A DNA stretch of 37,976 nt from Dietzia massiliensis. GTDB taxonomy: Bacteria; Actinomycetota; Actinomycetes; Mycobacteriales; Mycobacteriaceae. This document shows positions 5,366 to 14,996 of this stretch, in pieces. The stretch spans positions 1-37,976 of the forward strand of contig NZ_JAHBAV010000033.1 in assembly GCF_018390595.1 (NCBI RefSeq). Reading direction: 5' to 3'. Each line of letters opens with the position of its first letter. Positions within the stretch are counted from its first letter, which is position 1. Both the position numbers and the translations under genes were made by a program. The notes under the pieces were generated by a model. The model saw only the letters and a program-made list of their open reading frames with translations. It ran no database searches and had not been told where the DNA came from.

Positions 5366-7666
5366 GTGACCTCTCACGTGGACTCCATCTCGCACGCCTC
5401 CTCCACCCCCGAGCTCGCCCAGCCGTGGGCCGAACTCGGACTCAAGGAGGACGAGTACGCCCGCATCCGCGAGATCCTGGGGCGCCGCCCCACGGACGCC
5501 GAGCTGGCCATGTACTCGGTCATGTGGTCGGAGCACTGCTCCTACAAGTCCTCCAAGGTGCACCTGAAGTACTTCGGTGAGACCACCACCGACGAGATGA
5601 GGTCCACCATGCTCGCCGGCATCGGCGAGAACGCCGGCGTCGTCGACATCGGCGACGGCTGGGCCGTGACCTTCAAGGTGGAGTCGCACAACCACCCCTC
5701 GTACATCGAGCCCTACCAGGGCGCCGCGACAGGCGTCGGCGGGATCGTCCGCGACATCATGGCGATGGGCGCGCGGCCGGTGGCCGTGATGGACCAGCTG
5801 CGCTTCGGGCCCGCGGACGCCGACGACACGCACCGGGTGCTGCCCGGCGTCGTGGCCGGCGTCGGTGGCTACGGCAACTGCCTGGGCCTGCCCAACATCG
5901 GTGGCGAGACGGTGTTCGACGAGTCCTATGCCGGCAACCCGCTCGTCAACGCCCTGTGTGCGGGCGTCATGCGGGTGGAGGACCTGCACCTGGCGTTCGC
6001 GTCGGGCACGGGTAACCGCATCATCCTGTTCGGCGCCCGCACGGGTCTCGACGGGATCGGTGGCGTGTCGGTCCTGGCGTCGGAGACCTTCGACGTGGGC
6101 GAGGACGGCGCGCCCGTGAAGCCGCGCAAGCTGCCCAGCGTCCAGGTGGGCGACCCGTTCATGGAGAAGGTGCTCATCGAGTGCTGCCTCGAGCTGTACC
6201 GCGAGAAGCTCGTCGTGGGCATCCAGGACCTCGGCGGCGCCGGCCTGGCGTGTGCGACCTCCGAGCTGGCCGCGGCGGGTGACGGCGGCATGCACATCGT
6301 GCTGGACAACGTCCCGCTGCGCGCCGAGGGCATGAGCGCCGCGGAGATCCTGTCGTCCGAGTCGCAGGAGCGCATGTGCGCCGTGGTGGCCCCGGAGAAC
6401 GTCGACGCGTTCATGGAGGTGTGCCGCCGCTGGGACGTGCTGGCCGCCGACATCGGCGAGGTCACGGACGGCGACCGCCTCACCATCGAGTTCCGCGGCG
6501 AGATCGTCGTGGACGCCCCGCCGGAGTCGCTGGCCGACGAGGGACCGGTCTACGAGCGCCCGGTCGAGCGCCCGGCCGACCAGGACGCCCTGCAGGCCGA
6601 CACCACCGCCGGCCTCGCCCGCCCGGCCACCGGCGACGAACTGCGGCAGACCCTGCTGGACATGATCTCCAGCCCCGCCCTGTGTTCGCGCAAGTTCATC
6701 ACCGAGCAGTACGACCGCTACGTGCGCGGCAACACGATCCTCGCGGAGTACGCCGACGGCGGCGTCCTGCGCATCGACGAGGAGTCCGGCCGCGGCATCG
6801 CCCTGTCGACCGACGCCTCGGGCCGCTACACCCGGCTCGACCCGTACACGGGCGCCCGGCTCGCCCTGGCGGAGGCCTACCGCAACGTCGCCGTCACCGG
6901 CGCCACCCCGGTCGCGGTGACCAACTGCCTCAACTTCGGCTCGCCCGAGGACCCGGGCGTGATGTGGCAGTTCCGCGAGGCCGTGCACGGGCTCGCCGAC
7001 GGGTGCGCGGAACTGGGGATCCCCGTCACCGGCGGAAACGTGTCCTTCTACAACCAGACCGGCACCACGCCGATCCTGCCGACGCCCGTCGTGGGCGTGC
7101 TCGGCGTGATCGACGACGTCGCGCGCCGCACGCCCACCGCGTTCGGCGACACCCCCGGCGAGAGCATCTACCTGCTGGGCGAGACCCGCGACGAGTTCGA
7201 CGGCTCCATCTGGGCCCAGGTCGCCCACGACCACCTCGGCGGGACGCCCCCGACCGTGGACCTGACGTGGGAGGCCACGCTCGCCCGCATCATGGCGACC
7301 TGCTCCAAGGACGGCCTGATCACCGGTGCCCACGACCTCTCCGAGGGAGGCCTCGCCCAGGCGCTGGTCGAGTCGGCGCTGGCGGGGGAGTGCGGCATGC
7401 GCATCGTGCTGCCCGAGGACGCGGACCCGTTCGTGTGGCTGTTCTCCGAGTCCTCGGGCCGCGTCATCGTCTCGGTGCCGCGCGGCGAGGAGATCCGCTT
7501 CCAGCAGATGCTCACCGCGCAGAACATCCCGCACGCCCGCATCGGCGTGACGGACCCGGACCCGAGCACGTTCGAGGTGCAGGGCCAGTTCACGCTGACG
7601 ATCGACGAGCTGCGCGACGCACACGAGGGGACGCTGCCGGCGCTGTTCGGCGTCGACCCCGTGTGA
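5366..7666 (+). CDS. purL: Phosphoribosylformylglycinamidine synthase subunit PurL
   Basis: A 766-residue small-type PurL that needs separate PurS and PurQ subunits. It carries out the ATP-dependent amidation of FGAR to FGAM. Visible signatures include [12 protein letters not shown] near the N-terminus, [20 protein letters not shown] (about 105-124), [54 protein letters not shown] and the second-half motif [16 protein letters not shown], matching the two tandem PurM-like halves. The GTG start lies 7 bases after a TAGACT -10, with no ribosome site, so the mRNA is probably leaderless. A downstream DUF1275 gene starts 40 bases after the stop. Confidence 0.97.
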   Translation: MTSHVDSISHASSTPELAQPWAELGLKEDEYARIREILGRRPTDAELAMYSVMWSEHCSYKSSKVHLKYFGETTTDEMRSTMLAGIGENAGVVDIGDGWAVTFKVESHNHPSYIEPYQGAATGVGGIVRDIMAMGARPVAVMDQLRFGPADADDTHRVLPGVVAGVGGYGNCLGLPNIGGETVFDESYAGNPLVNALCAGVMRVEDLHLAFASGTGNRIILFGARTGLDGIGGVSVLASETFDVGEDGAPVKPRKLPSVQVGDPFMEKVLIECCLELYREKLVVGIQDLGGAGLACATSELAAAGDGGMHIVLDNVPLRAEGMSAAEILSSESQERMCAVVAPENVDAFMEVCRRWDVLAADIGEVTDGDRLTIEFRGEIVVDAPPESLADEGPVYERPVERPADQDALQADTTAGLARPATGDELRQTLLDMISSPALCSRKFITEQYDRYVRGNTILAEYADGGVLRIDEESGRGIALSTDASGRYTRLDPYTGARLALAEAYRNVAVTGATPVAVTNCLNFGSPEDPGVMWQFREAVHGLADGCAELGIPVTGGNVSFYNQTGTTPILPTPVVGVLGVIDDVARRTPTAFGDTPGESIYLLGETRDEFDGSIWAQVAHDHLGGTPPTVDLTWEATLARIMATCSKDGLITGAHDLSEGGLAQALVESALAGECGMRIVLPEDADPFVWLFSESSGRVIVSVPRGEEIRFQQMLTAQNIPHARIGVTDPDPSTFEVQGQFTLTIDELRDAHEGTLPALFGVDPV

Positions 7667-7706
7667 CGGTCACCGTCGACGGCCGGGCCGGGGGGTAGTC
7701 GGGCGC

Positions 7707-8375
7707 ATGCGTGATCTGCGGAGACGCGAACGGGTGCTCGCCGTGGTGCTCGCCGGCACGGCCGGGTTCGTCGACGCGGTCGGGTTCCTCGTGGTGGGCG
7801 GCTACTTCGTGTCGTTCATGAGCGGCAACTCCACCCGCATGGTCGTCTCGCTCGCGGACGGGGACCTCGGCGCCGCCGGCATCGCGGCCGTCGTGCTCGT
7901 GTCGTTCTTCACCGGCGCGGTGGCCGGCGCGGTCGTCACGCGCCGCCGCAACCTCGACGACCGGCCGGCCGTCCTCACCCTCGTCGCGGTGCTGCTGGTG
8001 GCGGCTCTCGTGGCGCAGCGGCTCACCACCGTCGAAGTCCTCGCGGTGCCGCTGTCGGTGGCGGTCGCGGCCACGGCGATGGGGGCCATGAACTCGGTGT
8101 TCCACTCCGGCGGCGAGGTCTCGCTGGGCGTGACCTACATGACGGGCGCGGTGGTCAAGTCCGCCCACCGCCTGGTCGACGCGCTGGCCGGTGGTTCGTG
8201 GGCGCCGTACCGCCAGCAGGTGGCGCTGTGGTCGGCGCTCGTGCTGGGCGGCGTGGCGGGGGCCCTGCTGCACGTGGTCATGGGGGCCGACGCGTTGGCC
8301 CTTGCCGCCGCGGTCGTGATCGGTGCCGTGATCGTGACCGTCCGGCTGCGGGCCCGGGACCTCCGAACGCCCTGA
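7707..8375 (+). CDS. DUF1275 (YoaK-type) membrane protein
   Basis: A 222-residue hydrophobic protein with about six helices. It shows the DUF1275 hallmarks: AGFVDAVGFLVVGGYFVSFM, then SGNSTRM in the first loop, and a second half containing GAMNSVFHSG, VSLGVTYMTGAVVKSAHRL and YRQQVALWSALVLGGVAGAL. The family is widespread and has no settled biochemical role. The gene follows purL by 40 bases on the same strand and may be read through from it; no ribosome site or strong -10 is clear. Its stop codon lies inside a perfect 11-bp hairpin. Confidence 0.88.
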   Translation: MRDLRRRERVLAVVLAGTAGFVDAVGFLVVGGYFVSFMSGNSTRMVVSLADGDLGAAGIAAVVLVSFFTGAVAGAVVTRRRNLDDRPAVLTLVAVLLVAALVAQRLTTVEVLAVPLSVAVAATAMGAMNSVFHSGGEVSLGVTYMTGAVVKSAHRLVDALAGGSWAPYRQQVALWSALVLGGVAGALLHVVMGADALALAAAVVIGAVIVTVRLRARDLRTP

Positions 8376-8391
8376 CGGCCCGTCAGGGCGT
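8367..8391. terminator. Perfect hairpin between convergent genes, overlapping a stop codon
   Basis: ACGCCCTGACG (8367-8377) and CGTCAGGGCGT (8381-8391) form a perfect 11-bp stem with a GCC loop. The TGA of the DUF1275 gene (8373-8375) lies within the left arm. The convergent gene ends at 8398, so this one element serves both strands within a 22-base gap. Confidence 0.7.
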
Positions 8392-8397
8392 GCGGGC

Positions 8398-9537
8398 TCA
8401 GCGCCCTCCTCGTCGTCGTGCCCTCAGGTAGGCCTCCCGCGCGGCGAGGCCACGGACCACCTCGTCGAGCATCGGACGCACGAACCGCGCCTTGTGCGCG
8501 GCGTCGGAGGCCGCCGCGGCGGCCAGGTTGAGCGCGGAGAACACCGCCAGCATCAGCGACACCCGCACCAGGGTCACACTCACAGGGAGTCCGAACAGCA
8601 GGCCGCCCGTGTCGTTCAGGGGGCGCAGCGTCCACCGGGTCTCCGTGATGTCGGGCACCGCGATCCAGCCGAGCGTGAGGAAGAAGAAGAACACGAGCGT
8701 GGCGAACAGCGCCGCCTGGATGAGGGTCGCCACGACCGGCACCATCACGAGGTTGATCCGCTCGCCGCGGAGCAGCGGGTGCTCGGGTCCGCGGTCCCGG
8801 AGCTCGTGGAGGATGTCGTCGCGCGTCGAGATGCCGACCAGCAGGACGGTGAGGGCCACGACGACGCCCAGCACGGCGACGGTGCGCGGCCAGGACAGTT
8901 CCACCATGACCTGCCAGATCTCCACGCTGAAGAACAGGAACAGGACCGCCAGCATGAGGATCGGCAGCACGCGCGCGACCATCGGCCCCATCGTCGTCAG
9001 TTCCCGGCGCACGCGGCGCGCCGACCAGCGCACGAGCGACCCGAGCCCGGTGTAGGTCCCGACGAGCACCGCGGCCGCGGCGAGGAGGGTGGTGCGGTGG
9101 GATGGGCCGTCGTGCGGGTCGAAGGCGACGTGGGGGACGACGACGAGGGCGATCAGCGACACCAGTCCGAGGGCGGAGCCGGTCGCCGGGCCGGCGCGTC
9201 GGGCCGTCTTCGACACCAGCCACCCCACGAGCGGGGCGATCGCCACGAGCGCGATCGCGAGCAGGAGCAGCTGGACGATCGGTTCGGGGGCGGCGAGCAG
9301 CTCGGGATCCGAGTCCGGGCCGACCCGCTCGAGCAGGGCGGTCGTGTAGTCGTTCGACCGGTCGGCGGCCGCGAGGCCGGTTCCGGCGACCGCGAGCGCG
9401 GCGCTGACGCCGGCGGACCGGGACAGGACCTCGCGGCGTCGGGTCGAGGGGGCGATCATGAGCGGTAGGCCCAGCGCACGCAGGTGGTCCTCGTGTGCGG
9501 GCAGGCTGCTCGCGGGCGTCGGATCGGGCGTGGGCAC
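8398..9537 (-). CDS. Multi-pass membrane protein of unknown function
   Basis: A 379-residue protein, assuming the GTG start complementary to 9535-9537 (VPTPDPTPASSLPAHEDHL). The reading frame continues far upstream, but only as antisense to the next two genes. After a region resembling a twin-Arg or anchor segment (STRRREVLSRSAGVSAALAV) come hydrophobic stretches including IVQLLLLAIALVAIAPLVGW, LGLVSLIALVVVPHV, ILMLAVLFLFFSVEIW, TVAVLGVVVALTVLLVG, VATLIQAALFATLVFFFF and VTLVRVSLMLAVFSALNLA. The C-terminus is basic (ARRRGGR). I do not recognise the family. It is divergent from the LssY_C operon and convergent with DUF1275. Confidence 0.75.
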   Translation of the reverse strand: MPTPDPTPASSLPAHEDHLRALGLPLMIAPSTRRREVLSRSAGVSAALAVAGTGLAAADRSNDYTTALLERVGPDSDPELLAAPEPIVQLLLLAIALVAIAPLVGWLVSKTARRAGPATGSALGLVSLIALVVVPHVAFDPHDGPSHRTTLLAAAAVLVGTYTGLGSLVRWSARRVRRELTTMGPMVARVLPILMLAVLFLFFSVEIWQVMVELSWPRTVAVLGVVVALTVLLVGISTRDDILHELRDRGPEHPLLRGERINLVMVPVVATLIQAALFATLVFFFFLTLGWIAVPDITETRWTLRPLNDTGGLLFGLPVSVTLVRVSLMLAVFSALNLAAAAASDAAHKARFVRPMLDEVVRGLAAREAYLRARRRGGR

Positions 9538-9543
9538 GGCGAT

Positions 9544-9597
9544 ATTCTCGCAGCGATCCGCGGGCCGGCGGGTCGTACCGGACGCTATCGTCGAGCC
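9544..9597. promoter_or_regulatory. Divergent promoter region, both sides leaderless-type
   Basis: On the plus strand TATCGT (9586-9591) ends 6 bases before ATG 9598. On the minus strand GAGAAT (9544-9549) ends 6 bases before the GTG at 9537; this one lacks the leading T and is weaker. Confidence 0.45.
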
Positions 9598-11151
9598 ATG
9601 TCCACGAGCGAGCGCACGGCGTCGGCTGCCGGCGGCGACGCCGCCCCCGCCGCCCCGCCCGCGTCCCCGGCCGCGTCCCGGGACGAGCAGGCCCCCGCCG
9701 GGCCGCCCGTCTATGTGAGCCCGCCGTCGAAGGTCCGCGACGACACCGTGCGGCCGCCGCTGCCGGGGACCGTGGTCGACACCGTGTTCTTCACCCTGGC
9801 CACGGTCGCGGCGGCGTGGCTGGGCTGGAGGCTCCTCGACGACGTGTGGCACCACGCGTGGTGGCATGTGTTCCTGCTCGTCCCGTTCTGGGCGCTCGTG
9901 GCCTATCTCGTCCTGCCGCGGCTGCAGACGCTCATCACGTCGGTGTACGTGCCCGGCTACTTCATCGCGCGCACCCGTACCTCCGACGGCCTGCTGGGGG
10001 ATCCGGTGAACCTCGCGGTGGACGGCACGGCGCGGCAGATCCACGAGGCGATGACCGCGTGCGGCTGGGTGCTGGCCGATGACGTCACGGTCCGCTCGTC
10101 GTGGGGGATCGTCCTGTCGTCGGTGCTGCGGCGGTCGTACCCGTCCGCGCCGGTGAGTCCCCTCACGCTCTTCGGCCGGCGGCAGTGCCTGGCCTACCAG
10201 CAGGAAGTCGAGGGCAACGCGTCCCGGCGGCACCACGTCCGGTTCTGGCGCTGCCCCGACGGCTGGCTCCTGCCGGGCGGTCACCGGGTGCAGTGGCTGG
10301 GCGCCGGCACGTACGACCGCGCGGTGGGCCTGTCGCTGTTCACGCTGCAGGTCACCCACAAGATCGACGCGGACATCGACGTCGAGCGGGATTACATCGT
10401 CGACTCGATCCGCTACCACGTGCCCGAGGCGGGGGTGCGGGTGCTGGAGAACTTCTCGGCCGGTTACCACTCCCGCAACGGCGGTGGCGACGCGATCCGC
10501 ACCGACGGTGACCTGCCGGTCGTGGACCTGCGCGCCGTGCCCGTGCCCGACGTGTCGGCGGCGGAGCTGCCGCCCGGGGTCGTCCGGGCGGCGCGCGGAT
10601 ACGACGACCCCCGGGCCGAGGGCGGGATCGCGTCGGGCGACCCGGACCGCCCGGCCGATGACGCGGCCCGCGACCCCGGGCACCTGCCGCGCCCCGCCGC
10701 GCTGACGGCGGGATGCGCGCTGGTCGCGGTGACCGTGCTCGTCCTCACCGTCCTCGCGCTGCGCGACGTGCTGGGCGGGGCCGACCTCGAGGAGTTCGCG
10801 GGCCTGGACGAGTCCGAGGTCGTCCCGGCCGTCATGGCGCTCGCGGTGTTCATCGGCGCCGTGTACGGGGCGATGGCCGTCCTCGCGCTGCTCACGTGGC
10901 TGGGGTACGCGCGGCCGCGCGTGTGGCTGCTGACGATGACGGTGGTCAGCACGATCTCCACCGAGTACGGCCGCCTGACCACCGACGCCGAACAGGACAC
11001 CTTCCTCGGGGGATATCCTGTCCTGGCCGTGAACGTTCTCATTCTGTTGTTGCTCACCAGTCGGCCCGCGCGCACGTGGAGCCGACGCACCGCACAGGAG
11101 CGGCGCGCGCGCCGGCGAGCCCTGTCGGCGGGCGCGGGGGCCCCGGCGTGA
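9598..11151 (+). CDS. LssY_C-domain membrane protein
   Basis: A 517-residue protein. An Ala/Pro-rich, low-complexity N-terminus (about 1-50) precedes two helices ([16 protein letters not shown] and [16 protein letters not shown]). Then comes a soluble core of about 210 residues with [52 protein letters not shown] and [16 protein letters not shown]. This is the LssY_C domain, known from LssY-like and PAP2-linked membrane proteins; its activity is not established. Three further helices close the protein ([46 protein letters not shown]). The start follows a TATCGT -10 by 6 bases. The stop overlaps the next gene by four bases (GTGA). Confidence 0.8.
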   Translation: MSTSERTASAAGGDAAPAAPPASPAASRDEQAPAGPPVYVSPPSKVRDDTVRPPLPGTVVDTVFFTLATVAAAWLGWRLLDDVWHHAWWHVFLLVPFWALVAYLVLPRLQTLITSVYVPGYFIARTRTSDGLLGDPVNLAVDGTARQIHEAMTACGWVLADDVTVRSSWGIVLSSVLRRSYPSAPVSPLTLFGRRQCLAYQQEVEGNASRRHHVRFWRCPDGWLLPGGHRVQWLGAGTYDRAVGLSLFTLQVTHKIDADIDVERDYIVDSIRYHVPEAGVRVLENFSAGYHSRNGGGDAIRTDGDLPVVDLRAVPVPDVSAAELPPGVVRAARGYDDPRAEGGIASGDPDRPADDAARDPGHLPRPAALTAGCALVAVTVLVLTVLALRDVLGGADLEEFAGLDESEVVPAVMALAVFIGAVYGAMAVLALLTWLGYARPRVWLLTMTVVSTISTEYGRLTTDAEQDTFLGGYPVLAVNVLILLLLTSRPARTWSRRTAQERRARRRALSAGAGAPA

Positions 11152-11534
11152 GCCGCGTCCCCGACGCCGCGGCGGTGCGGGCGGCCGTCGAGGCGGTGGC
11201 CCCCTGGCTCGACGACGACGAGACGAACGCCAGACCGGGTCGGTCGGCCCTCGCGGCGGCGGTCCGCGGCACCGTGGAGAGCCTCGCGGCCGAGCTGCCG
11301 GGGCGGTCGGTGGAGGTCCGTGTGCCGCCGTACGCCGCCGCGCAGTGCGTCGAGGGGCCGAGGCACACGCGGGGGAGCCCGCCCAACGTCGTCGAGACGG
11401 ACCCGCGGACGTGGCTGCAGCTGGCCACCGGCCGGGTGACGTGGGAGACCGCCGTCGCCGAGGGCTGGGTGCGGGCCTCGGGGACGCGGGCGGCGGCGGT
11501 CGCCGCGGGCCTGCCCGTCGTCCGCCGGGCGTGA
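11148..11534 (+). CDS. Sterol-carrier-like small protein (Rv0807-like)
   Basis: A 128-residue protein starting at a GTG that overlaps the upstream stop by four bases, so it is translationally coupled to the LssY_C gene. The sequence shows [39 protein letters not shown] and [18 protein letters not shown]. The [12 protein letters not shown]...W segment is the hallmark of the SCP2-like or MDMPI C-terminal fold. M. tuberculosis Rv0807 (129 residues, sterol carrier family) lies directly upstream of purF as here. It may bind a lipid or hydrophobic ligand; no catalytic residues can be assigned. Confidence 0.85.
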   Translation: MSRVPDAAAVRAAVEAVAPWLDDDETNARPGRSALAAAVRGTVESLAAELPGRSVEVRVPPYAAAQCVEGPRHTRGSPPNVVETDPRTWLQLATGRVTWETAVAEGWVRASGTRAAAVAAGLPVVRRA

Positions 11535-11616
11535 CCGCGGCCCTCGTGTGGTCCGCTCGCCCGCCGGCTGGAGGGGGTGCCGCCGCTGGCTTTGGGGTCA
11601 CGGGGGTCGGGGAACG

Positions 11617-11622
11617 TAGACT
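11617..11622 (+). promoter_or_regulatory. Candidate -10 of the purF-purM promoter
   Basis: TAGACT is preceded at about 19 bases by TTGGGG (11592-11597). Transcription would start near 11629, giving a leader of about 42 bases before the GTG at 11671. Confidence 0.5.
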
Positions 11623-11670
11623 TGCAGCACACACCGTCGGGGTCCGTCCGGGCGGGGAGTCCCGAAAGCC

Positions 11671-13320
11671 GTGAGGGAGCACCAGCTGGTGGAGAGCACG
11701 TCGTCACGTCCGGCACCGTCCGGGGCACTGCGCCGTACCGGCGGCCCCGCAGCCGTGGGGCTCGGGCTGCCGGACCCGTCCGCGCCCGGACCGGCGGGTC
11801 TGCCGATCGACGCCGAACGCATCGGCCCCGTCGAGGAGTGCGGCGTCTTCGGGGTGTGGGCCCCCGGCGAGGACGTCGCGAAACTCACCTACTACGGCCT
11901 GTACGCGCTGCAGCACCGCGGCCAGGAGGCGGCCGGCATCGCCGTCGCCGACGGCGAGCAGGTCCTCGTCTACAAGGACCTCGGCCTCGTCAGCCAGGTC
12001 TTCGACGAGAAGACGCTCGAGTCAATGCACGGCCACGTCGCGATCGGCCACTGCCGGTACTCGACCACGGGCGCGGCGAGCTGGGACAACGCCCAGCCGA
12101 TGTTCCGCCCCACCACCGAGGGCGGTTCCGTGGTCCTCGGGCACAACGGCAACCTCGTCAATACCCGCGAGCTCAAGCGGCACGCCACCGAGCTGGGGAT
12201 CCGCGGGTACACCGAGGACAGCGCGCACTCGGACTCCGACATCATCTCGACCCTGCTCGCGCACGAGGCGCGGGAGGGCGGGCTCGAGGAGGCCGCCGCC
12301 CGCCTGCTCCCGCACCTGCGGGGCGCCTACTGCCTCACCTTCTCCGACGAGAACACCCTGTACGCGGCGCGTGACCCGCACGGGGTCCGCCCGCTGGCGC
12401 TCGGTCGCCTGGAGCGCGGGTGGGTCGTCTCCTCGGAGACCTCCGCCCTGGACATCGTGGGCGCCTCGTTCGTCCGCGACATCGAGCCCGGCGAGCTCAT
12501 CGCGATCGACGCCGACGGCGTACGGTCCCGCAAGCTCTCGCCCCCGACCCCCAAGACGTGCGTCTTCGAGTACGTCTACCTGGCCCGGCCGGACTCGGTG
12601 ATCAACCAGCGTCTGGTCAACTCCGCCCGCGTCGAGATCGGTCGCCGGCTGGCCCGCGAGCACCCCGCCGACGGCGACCTGGTCATCCCGGTGCCCGAGT
12701 CCGGCACGCCGGCGGCCGTCGGGTACGCCCAGGGCTCGGGCATCCCGTTCGCGCAGGGGCTCACGAAGAACGCCTACGTGGGCCGCACGTTCATCCAGCC
12801 CAGCCAGACCATCCGGCAGCTGGGCATCCGCCTCAAGCTCAACCCGCTGCGCGAGGTGATCCGGGGCCAGCGCCTGGTGGTGGTGGACGACTCGATCGTC
12901 CGAGGCAACACGCAGCGCGCCCTGGTGCGGATGCTGCGCGAGGCGGGCGCCCTCGAGGTGCACGTCCGGATCGCCTCGCCGCCGGTGCGCTGGCCGTGTT
13001 TCTACGGCATCGACTTCGCCAGCCCGGCGGAGCTCATCGCCAACGGCGTCGACGCGTCGGACGGAATGCTCGAGGGGGTGCGCCGCGCGATCGGCGCGGA
13101 CAGCCTCGGGTACGTCTCCGTCGACGGGATGATCGAGGCGAGCGGCCAGCGCAGCGACGAGCTGTGCGCGGCGTGTTTCGACGGGCACTATCCCATCGAA
13201 CTCCCCGACGACTCGGCCATGAGCGCGGCCGTTCGTGCGCTCGCCGCCGAGGTCGACGAGCTGGAGATCGCCGAGGCCCCGGACAGCAGCGAGAGCGCGG
13301 ACGTCGTCCACAGGCTCTGA
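11671..13320 (+). CDS. purF: Amidophosphoribosyltransferase PurF
   Basis: A 549-residue enzyme for the first committed step of purine synthesis (PRPP + Gln to phosphoribosylamine). After a variable propeptide-like N-terminus, the Ntn glutaminase domain begins at Cys57 in EECGVFGVW. The PRPP-binding loop VVVDDSIVRGNTQRA is at about 402-416. Cysteines expected to ligate a [4Fe-4S] cluster in the Bacillus-type enzyme are present: KTCVFEYVYL, WPCFYGID and ELCAACFDG. A propeptide would be removed to expose Cys57. The start is ambiguous: GTG 11671 or GTG 11689 both fit, with only poor ribosome sites. purM follows after 65 bases. Confidence 0.96.
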   Translation: MREHQLVESTSSRPAPSGALRRTGGPAAVGLGLPDPSAPGPAGLPIDAERIGPVEECGVFGVWAPGEDVAKLTYYGLYALQHRGQEAAGIAVADGEQVLVYKDLGLVSQVFDEKTLESMHGHVAIGHCRYSTTGAASWDNAQPMFRPTTEGGSVVLGHNGNLVNTRELKRHATELGIRGYTEDSAHSDSDIISTLLAHEAREGGLEEAAARLLPHLRGAYCLTFSDENTLYAARDPHGVRPLALGRLERGWVVSSETSALDIVGASFVRDIEPGELIAIDADGVRSRKLSPPTPKTCVFEYVYLARPDSVINQRLVNSARVEIGRRLAREHPADGDLVIPVPESGTPAAVGYAQGSGIPFAQGLTKNAYVGRTFIQPSQTIRQLGIRLKLNPLREVIRGQRLVVVDDSIVRGNTQRALVRMLREAGALEVHVRIASPPVRWPCFYGIDFASPAELIANGVDASDGMLEGVRRAIGADSLGYVSVDGMIEASGQRSDELCAACFDGHYPIELPDDSAMSAAVRALAAEVDELEIAEAPDSSESADVVHRL

Positions 13321-13385
13321 CACCGGCGTCGACCGCCGAACCCCACCGGGCGCCCGAGAGCGGCGCCGACGAGGAGAGACACCAC

Positions 13386-14468
13386 ATGACCGAGAACCCA
13401 CACCCCCCGACCGGCGCCTCGTACGCCGCCGCCGGCGTCGACATCGACGCGGGTGAGCGCGCGGTGGAGCTGTTCGCGCCGCACGCCAAGCGGGCGACCC
13501 GGCCGGAGGTGATGGGGGGCCTCGGTGGCTTCGCCGGGCTGTTCTCACTGAAGAACACGTATCGCCAGCCGCTGCTGGCCTCGTCCACGGACGGCGTCGG
13601 CACCAAGATCGCGGTCGCCCAGGCGATGGACGTGCACAACACCGTCGGGATCGACCTTGTCGCCATGGTCGTCGACGACCTCGTGGTGTGCGGCGCCGAG
13701 CCGCTCTTCCTGCAGGACTACATCGCGATCGGCAAGGTGGTCCCCGAGCACGTCGCCGACATCGTCGAGGGCATCGCCGAGGGGTGTGTCCGTGCCGGTT
13801 GCGCGCTCCTGGGCGGGGAGACCGCCGAGCATCCGGGCCTCATGGCACCGGGCGAGTACGACATCTCCGCCACCGGCGTGGGGATCGTGGAGGCCGACGA
13901 GATCCTCCAGGCCGAGAACGTCCGGCCGGGCGACGTCATCGTCGGGATGGCGTCCTCCGGGCTGCACTCCAACGGGTACTCCCTGGCGCGGCACGTGCTG
14001 CTCGACCTCGCGCGGCTGCCCCTCGAGGGGCACGTCGAGGAGTTCGGCCGCACGCTGGGTGAGGAGTTGCTCGAGCCGACGCGGATCTACGCGCTCGACT
14101 GCCTGAGCCTCATCGCCGAGACCGACGTCCGAGTGTTCAGCCACGTCACCGGCGGTGGCCTGGCCGAGAACCTGGCGCGCGTCATGCCGCGGGGTCTGGT
14201 CGCGCGGCTCGACCGCGGTCGGTGGCCCGTGCCCGCCGTGTTCGGCACGATCGCGCACCACGGCCGCGTCGAGCAGGCGGAGATGGAGCGCACGTTCAAC
14301 ATGGGCGTGGGCATGGTCGCCGTCCTGCCCGAGGAGGACGTGGACCGGGCCCAGGCCGTCCTCACCGCCCGCCACGTGGAGAACTGGGTGATCGGCCGCG
14401 TGGAGAAGGCCGGCGAGGACGCCGACGCGCCCCGCGTCGTGCTCGAGGGCTCACACGCGCGGTTCTGA
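13386..14468 (+). CDS. purM: Phosphoribosylaminoimidazole synthetase PurM
   Basis: A 360-residue AIR synthetase, which closes the imidazole ring (FGAM + ATP to AIR), the step after PurSQL. The sequence shows SYAAAGVDIDAGERAVELF at the N-terminus, STDGVGTKIAVAQAM, GIDLVAMVVDDLVVCGAEPL, GGETAEHPGLM, ASSGLHSNGYSLAR and VTGGGLAENLARVMP, all PurM signatures. The ATG is preceded by GAGGAG with a 9-base gap. It is cotranscribed with purF and ends 22 bases before a very strong terminator. The N-terminus of about 10 residues (MTENPHPPTG) is an unremarkable extension. Confidence 0.97.
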   Translation: MTENPHPPTGASYAAAGVDIDAGERAVELFAPHAKRATRPEVMGGLGGFAGLFSLKNTYRQPLLASSTDGVGTKIAVAQAMDVHNTVGIDLVAMVVDDLVVCGAEPLFLQDYIAIGKVVPEHVADIVEGIAEGCVRAGCALLGGETAEHPGLMAPGEYDISATGVGIVEADEILQAENVRPGDVIVGMASSGLHSNGYSLARHVLLDLARLPLEGHVEEFGRTLGEELLEPTRIYALDCLSLIAETDVRVFSHVTGGGLAENLARVMPRGLVARLDRGRWPVPAVFGTIAHHGRVEQAEMERTFNMGVGMVAVLPEEDVDRAQAVLTARHVENWVIGRVEKAGEDADAPRVVLEGSHARF

Positions 14469-14490
14469 CCGCGCCCCGCGGACCATACGA

Positions 14491-14533
14491 CGACAGCGAC
14501 CCGGCCGGGGCAGTTCCGGCCGGGTCGCTGTCG
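14491..14533 (+). terminator. Strong intrinsic terminator after purM
   Basis: CGACAGCGACCCGGCCGG (14491-14508) pairs perfectly with CCGGCCGGGTCGCTGTCG (14516-14533) around a 7-base loop. It is followed by the T-rich tail TTGTTGT. This is the best intrinsic terminator in the window. Confidence 0.9.
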
Positions 14534-14629
14534 TTGTTGTCAGTTGATCCCCGCCCGCGCCACGTACGGGGGCCGGGCATCCGTAGGGGGATGCCCGGCC
14601 CACGAGAGGTCTGGCGGGAGCGGGAGTGG

Positions 14630-14815
14630 TCAGTACCTGGTGTCGCCGTCGGACCACGACCCGTAGGGGTCGTCGTCCTCCTCGGTGCTGAGCCGCATGG
14701 ACGACCCCCCACCCGACAACTCCTGCTGGAGACGTTCTAGGTCCGTCTGCGGAGTGTTGTACTTGAGTTCGCGAGCGACCTTGGTCTGCTTCGCCTTCGC
14801 GCGGCCTCGGCCCAT
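14630..14815 (-). CDS. DUF3073 small basic/acidic protein (Rv0810c-like)
   Basis: A 61-residue protein of the actinobacterial DUF3073 family. A basic N-terminus MGRGRAKAKQTKVARELKY is followed by a short helix with LERLQQELSGG and an acidic tail with STEEDDDPYGSWSDGD. In M. tuberculosis the homologue Rv0810c follows purM on the opposite strand, the same position and orientation as here. The charge split and RGR/KAK motif suggest nucleic-acid or ribosome contact, but no function is established. The start is the Met of MGRGRAK; a longer in-frame opening is discarded because family members start here and GAGGGG lies upstream. Confidence 0.9.
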   Translation of the reverse strand: MGRGRAKAKQTKVARELKYNTPQTDLERLQQELSGGGSSMRLSTEEDDDPYGSWSDGDTRY

Positions 14816-14996
14816 TGACCTGACCCCCTCGGAAACGGTGCTGGGCCACCTCGGGGGTGCCCATTGCAAGTGTGAGTATCTGCCTGCCCACAGGATAGCG
14901 TGCCCGGCGCGGAATGTCCGCCCGGGTGTCGTGGAGCGGCCCGCGGGTCGGCCACACACGGGGGTGGGCGGCGCCTCCCAGGCAGGAGCCGCGCGG

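Noticed and set aside
4769..7624. A 951-codon open frame on the minus strand opposite purL
   Set aside because: It is an antisense shadow of a high-GC gene. The protein is Arg/His/Gly/Asp-rich without domains, and purL on the plus strand is complete with all motifs.
7667..7706. Leaderless -10 for the DUF1275 gene (GTAGTCGGGC)
   Set aside because: TAGTCG has no T at position 6 and the spacing to ATG 7707 is 5 bases, so it does not match the pattern seen elsewhere.
9538..11682. In-frame upstream extension of the membrane protein at 8398-9537
   Set aside because: The extra part is antisense to the LssY_C and sterol-carrier-like genes and has shadow composition. The GTG at 9537 begins sensible protein.
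12022..13548. A 508-codon minus-strand frame opposite purF
   Set aside because: Shadow composition and no start context; purF is intact on the plus strand.
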